From positions 1 through 55,972 of the forward strand of contig JAJPIA010000009.1 in the NCBI GenBank assembly GCA_021324975.1: a stretch of 55,972 bases of DNA, in the 5' to 3' direction. The notes under the pieces are model-generated. The model was not told the DNA's origin. It ran no database searches and worked only from the letters and a program-made list of their open reading frames with translations. Shown in pieces: positions 53,213-55,972 of the stretch. The stretch is from Bacillota bacterium (GTDB lineage Bacteria; Sysuimicrobiota; Sysuimicrobiia; Sysuimicrobiales; Segetimicrobiaceae). The first letter of the stretch is position 1; every line of letters starts with the position of its first letter. A program made the translations under genes and the position numbers.

Positions 53213-53714
53213 TGGCGGCCTCACGGCTGATCAACTTGCCGCCGGCGAGGACCATGTCCATCTCGTCCATGCTCATCATCGAGTAGGTGAGCTCGCCGTC
53301 TGCGACCACGGCGTCGTCGACGCGCGACGTCACGCCGGCCTTGCCAAAGCGGCCGCGGGTCTTGAGCAACACCGCCTCGGTCACGAGCTGATCGCCGGGC
53401 CGCACCGGCCGCCGGAACCGCACGCGCTCGATCCCGGCGAAGTAGGCAATGTGACCCTCCGCCCCCGGGAGGAACGAGATGAGGACCCCGCCGACCTGCG
53501 CCATCGCTTCCACGATCAGCACGCCGGGCATCACCGGATGTCCCGGGAAGTGGCCGACAAAGAACGGCTCGTTGATCGACACGTTCTTCAGGCCGACGAT
53601 GCGCCTGCCCGGTTCCAGCTCCAAAATGCGATCCACGAGCAGGAGCGGATACCGATGCGGCAGCCGGCTCATGATCGCCTTGACGTCCAGCGCTCCCGCA
53701 TGCTGTCGGTCCAC
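53199..53714 (-). CDS. fabZ: 3-hydroxyacyl-ACP dehydratase FabZ
   Basis: 171 aa hot-dog-fold enzyme for fatty-acid elongation. [20 protein letters not shown] and the active-site [20 protein letters not shown] (catalytic His, and Glu in LIVEAMAQ) are diagnostic, with [24 protein letters not shown] 8 nt before the GTG at 53714. Co-location with lpxC and lpxA balances lipid A against phospholipid acyl supply, a common gene order. Confidence 0.95.
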   Translation of the reverse strand: MDRQHAGALDVKAIMSRLPHRYPLLLVDRILELEPGRRIVGLKNVSINEPFFVGHFPGHPVMPGVLIVEAMAQVGGVLISFLPGAEGHIAYFAGIERVRFRRPVRPGDQLVTEAVLLKTRGRFGKAGVTSRVDDAVVADGELTYSMMSMDEMDMVLAGGKLISREAASERR

Positions 53715-53716
53715 CG

Positions 53717-54544
53717 TCAGCCCCCTTGAGCCTCGATCGCGCGGGCGAGCGCCACGTGCAGGCGATGCCCGCCCCGCACCACGAACACGGCGCCCCGCAC
53801 GTCACGCCCGAGCAACGCAAGGTCGCCGAGCAGGTCCAGCAGCTTGTGCCGCGGCGCTTCGTTTGGGAACCGGGGCGCGTTCAGAAACCCCGCCCCGCCG
53901 ACGACGAGCGTGTTCTCGAGCGTGGCGCCGAGCGCGAGACCGCGCTCCCGCAACGCCTGGGCGTCCCGCTCGTATCCCCACGTTCGCGCCGGCGCGATGG
54001 TCTCCTCGTAGCCGTCGCGGCGGGGGTCGTACGTCGCCGCCTGGTCACCGGGCCCCGGCGATGCGAGCGTCACCACGTAGGCGGCCGAAAACGCGGCGGC
54101 CGGCAGCGCCACGGCCCAGGCCTCGCCGTCGCGTGCCCAGACCGGCGCGCGTACGGCGACGGTGCGGCGCGGCGCCGTCTGCGGCCGCAGGCCGGCGGCG
54201 CGGAGCGCCGACACGATGGGCAGGGCGCTCCCGTCCAGCCCGGGGACCTCGGGACCGTCGATCTCCACCGCGCAGTTGTCCAACCCGAGAGCCCAGGCCG
54301 CGGACAGGAGGTGCTCCACCGTCTGCACGCCGTGATCGCCGCCGAGGACCAGGCGGCCCTCCGTGTCCGTCACGGCGTCGAGGGCGGCGCGCACGGCGGG
54401 GCCGTCGAGGTCCGTGCGCCGAAAGACGAGGCCCGAATCCACCGGCCCGGGATGGAGCGTCATGCGGACGGCGCGGCCGTTGTGGAGCCCCACGCCGGCC
54501 ATCACCGCCGGCGCGGCGAGCGTCTGCTGGCGATCCCCGCGCAC
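53717..54544 (-). CDS. lpxC: UDP-3-O-acyl-N-acetylglucosamine deacetylase
   Basis: 275 aa zinc deacetylase, committed step of lipid A synthesis. It shows [20 protein letters not shown], zinc His in [32 protein letters not shown], and the zinc/catalytic block [17 protein letters not shown] (His-Lys-x3-Asp-x2-Gly-Asp). It ends in ARAIEAQ. The GTG at 54544 lies 5 bp past the lpxD stop and fits the family N-terminus; the long upstream frame reaching 55276 overlaps lpxD and is not coding. Confidence 0.94.
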   Translation of the reverse strand: MRGDRQQTLAAPAVMAGVGLHNGRAVRMTLHPGPVDSGLVFRRTDLDGPAVRAALDAVTDTEGRLVLGGDHGVQTVEHLLSAAWALGLDNCAVEIDGPEVPGLDGSALPIVSALRAAGLRPQTAPRRTVAVRAPVWARDGEAWAVALPAAAFSAAYVVTLASPGPGDQAATYDPRRDGYEETIAPARTWGYERDAQALRERGLALGATLENTLVVGGAGFLNAPRFPNEAPRHKLLDLLGDLALLGRDVRGAVFVVRGGHRLHVALARAIEAQGG

Positions 54545-54549
54545 CCCGG

Positions 54550-55569
54550 CTACGGCATTCCCTCGAGGCGCGCGACGCGGCGGCGGAGATCCGCGACCTC
54601 GCGCAGCAGCTCGGGCACGCGGCGGGTGGCCGCATCCCGCCGGCGGTCCTCCATCCTCGGGCGCGCGGGGCGCCCCGCGACCACCGCGCCGGCCGGGACG
54701 TCCCGCGTGACCTCGCTGCCGCCGAGCACGACGGCGTCGTCGCCCACGGTCACGTGGTCCGCGACCCCGGTCATGCCGCCCATGAGCACGCGGCTGCCGA
54801 TCCGCGCGCTGCCGGCGATCCGGCACCCCGCCGCCATCGCCACGTCCTCGCCGATCTGCACGTTGTGCCCGATGTGCACGTAGTTGTCGAGCTTCGTCCC
54901 GCGGCCGACGCGGGTGACACCGAGCGTCGCCCGGTCCACCGCCGCGTTGGCGCCGATCTCGACGTCGTCCTCGAGCACAACCACGCCGACCTGGGGAATG
55001 AGCACGTGCCGCCGGCCCGCGTCCTGCGCGTAGCCGAACCCGTCGCTGCCGATGACGGTGCCGCTCTGCAGCACGACGCGCGCACCCGCGGCGCATCCGC
55101 GCCGCACCGTCACACGGGGATGCAGCACCGCGTCCGCGCCGATGCGGACGCCGTCTTCGAGGACCGTGTGCGCGCCCAGCCTCGCCCGATCGCCGATCTC
55201 GACGCCGTCGCCCACGACCACGTACGGCCCGAGCGAGACGTCCGTGCCCACGCGGACGCCGGCGCCGAGGAGGCACGTCGCGTGGATCCCGGTCGGGGGC
55301 GGCGCGGGCGGTCCGAGCGCCCGCAGCGCGAGCGCCAGCGCGAGGCGGAGATTGGCGATACGGATCGCCGGCAGCCGCGTGGCCGGCCCGTCCGGCGCGA
55401 GGATGACGGCCGCGGCGGCGGTCTCCAGCCGGGCGAGCATCCGTGGATCGGACACGACCACGACGGCACCCGGCCCGGCGTCGTCCGCGGCGGCGACGCG
55501 GACCACCTCCACGTCCGGGTCGCCCTCGAGCCGCCCGCCCACCGCCCTGGCCAGGTCAGCGAGGCGCAC
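54550..55569 (-). CDS. lpxD: UDP-3-O-acylglucosamine N-acyltransferase
   Basis: 339 aa. An N-terminal uridine-binding domain ([20 protein letters not shown]) is followed by left-handed beta-helix hexapeptides ([20 protein letters not shown] onward). The catalytic His lies in [31 protein letters not shown] is an LpxD hallmark. A C-terminal coiled helix ends [21 protein letters not shown] start at 55569, 10 bp after the ompH-like stop. Third acyl-transfer enzyme of the pathway. Confidence 0.95.
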   Translation of the reverse strand: MRLADLARAVGGRLEGDPDVEVVRVAAADDAGPGAVVVVSDPRMLARLETAAAAVILAPDGPATRLPAIRIANLRLALALALRALGPPAPPPTGIHATCLLGAGVRVGTDVSLGPYVVVGDGVEIGDRARLGAHTVLEDGVRIGADAVLHPRVTVRRGCAAGARVVLQSGTVIGSDGFGYAQDAGRRHVLIPQVGVVVLEDDVEIGANAAVDRATLGVTRVGRGTKLDNYVHIGHNVQIGEDVAMAAGCRIAGSARIGSRVLMGGMTGVADHVTVGDDAVVLGGSEVTRDVPAGAVVAGRPARPRMEDRRRDAATRRVPELLREVADLRRRVARLEGMP

Positions 55570-55579
55570 GTCCGCCGCG

Positions 55580-55972
55580 CTACTTCAGGAGGTCGATGAC
55601 TTGCTGGGTGACGTCCCGGCCGCCGAGCACCGACGAGCTCTTGACGATAACGAGCCGCAGCCCATCCTGCCGCGCCACCTTCGCCGCCGCGTCGTGGAGC
55701 TGTTGGTTGAGCTGGTTCTCGAGGTCGCCCCGGAGCTGCGTCAACTCGGTCATCAGGCTGGCACGGCGCGCGTTGAGCTCCGTCGTGCTCACCTGACCGT
55801 TGAGCACGGTGAGCTCGGCGACCATCTGCTTCTCCCGGTCGTCGAGCTGCTTCTGGTACTCCAGCGCCTTGACGCTCTCGTTCAGCACCCGCTGGGTGTC
55901 GACCACCCCGATCCGCGGCCCGCAGCCCGCCAGCAGCACTGCCGCCGCCAGGATGAGGGCCGTCCCCCCGAA
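55580..55972 (-). CDS. OmpH/Skp-like periplasmic chaperone, lipoprotein form (5' end cut off)
   Basis: Partial: the frame is open to the right edge. Visible is the end of a lipoprotein signal ([14 protein letters not shown], a lipobox) followed by [21 protein letters not shown] long coiled coil ([20 protein letters not shown]) and the Skp ending [26 protein letters not shown] follow. Skp/OmpH proteins escort outer-membrane proteins through the periplasm; this one appears lipid-anchored. It precedes lpxD, as in many diderm genomes, where bamA often lies further upstream. Confidence 0.87.
   Translation of the reverse strand, partial: FGGTALILAAAVLLAGCGPRIGVVDTQRVLNESVKALEYQKQLDDREKQMVAELTVLNGQVSTTELNARRASLMTELTQLRGDLENQLNQQLHDAAAKVARQDGLRLVIVKSSSVLGGRDVTQQVIDLLK

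Noticed and set aside
54545-55276. Long N-terminal extension of lpxC
   Set aside because: It overlaps lpxD on the same strand in another frame and is Arg/Gly-rich shadow sequence; family N-terminus fits the GTG at 54544.

Overview
The window comes from a high-GC bacterium with a two-membrane envelope. It carries the lipid A genes lpxD, lpxC, fabZ, lpxA, lpxI and lpxB, the LPS-export genes lptC, lptA, lptB and lptF, and an outer-membrane porin with an N-terminal SLH domain. It also has menaquinone genes and gatC. An SLH-anchored porin together with LPS and menaquinone is typical of diderm Terrabacteria (Cyanobacteria, Deinococcota, Armatimonadota and related candidate phyla). Placement below that level is inference; no rRNA or tRNA gene lies in the window.

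Left part (9-18743, all minus strand, so read right to left). A near-consensus promoter (18715-18743) drives hpt, followed by a GuaB3-type IMP dehydrogenase relative, guaA (GMP synthase) and the helicase pcrA. A long run of oligopeptide/dipeptide ABC transporter genes follows: binding protein 3, permeases B2 and C2, an unknown membrane protein, ATPases D and F, binding protein 2, permeases B1 and C1, binding protein 1. Two permease pairs and three binding proteins appear to share one ATPase pair. gatC closes this part.

Middle part (18.8-31.0 kb) is accessory in character and rich in exported proteins. It holds small secreted proteins, a CsgG/TolB-N-like exported protein with a paralogue at 39.8 kb, pyrF, a Gly/Asn repeat (PGRS-like) protein made of 60-bp units, a DHA2 drug-exporter-type MFS protein, an S1 protease, a frameshifted orphan peptide-binding protein, and two tandem HtrA-like proteases sharing an unrecognised C-terminal domain. 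A small plus-strand operon, a 57-aa proline-rich ORF overlapping an unknown membrane protein, sits between them.

Menaquinone locus (31.2-39.8 kb). menA and menG (ubiE) run leftward. Divergently, an operon runs menF-menD (one continuous 1113-codon fusion), menH, menB, menE. The fusion has a clear promoter and a 20-bp palindrome over the predicted transcription start that looks like a TetR-type operator. menC is not in the window. The fusion and its promoter are the most distinctive features here.

Right part (40.6-55.97 kb, minus strand). Reading from the right edge: ompH/skp-like lipoprotein (cut by the edge), lpxD, lpxC, fabZ, lpxA, lpxI, lpxB, lptC, lptA-like, lptB, lptF, a GT39-type glycosyltransferase, a dolichol/polyprenol-phosphate sugar synthase, a DUF3084 protein, a YqgF-like RNase H-fold protein, then an approximately 400-bp gap and the SLH porin. 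Most junctions overlap by 1-4 bp, indicating one envelope-biogenesis operon: lipid A synthesis, LPS export, then possible glycan or lipid modification.
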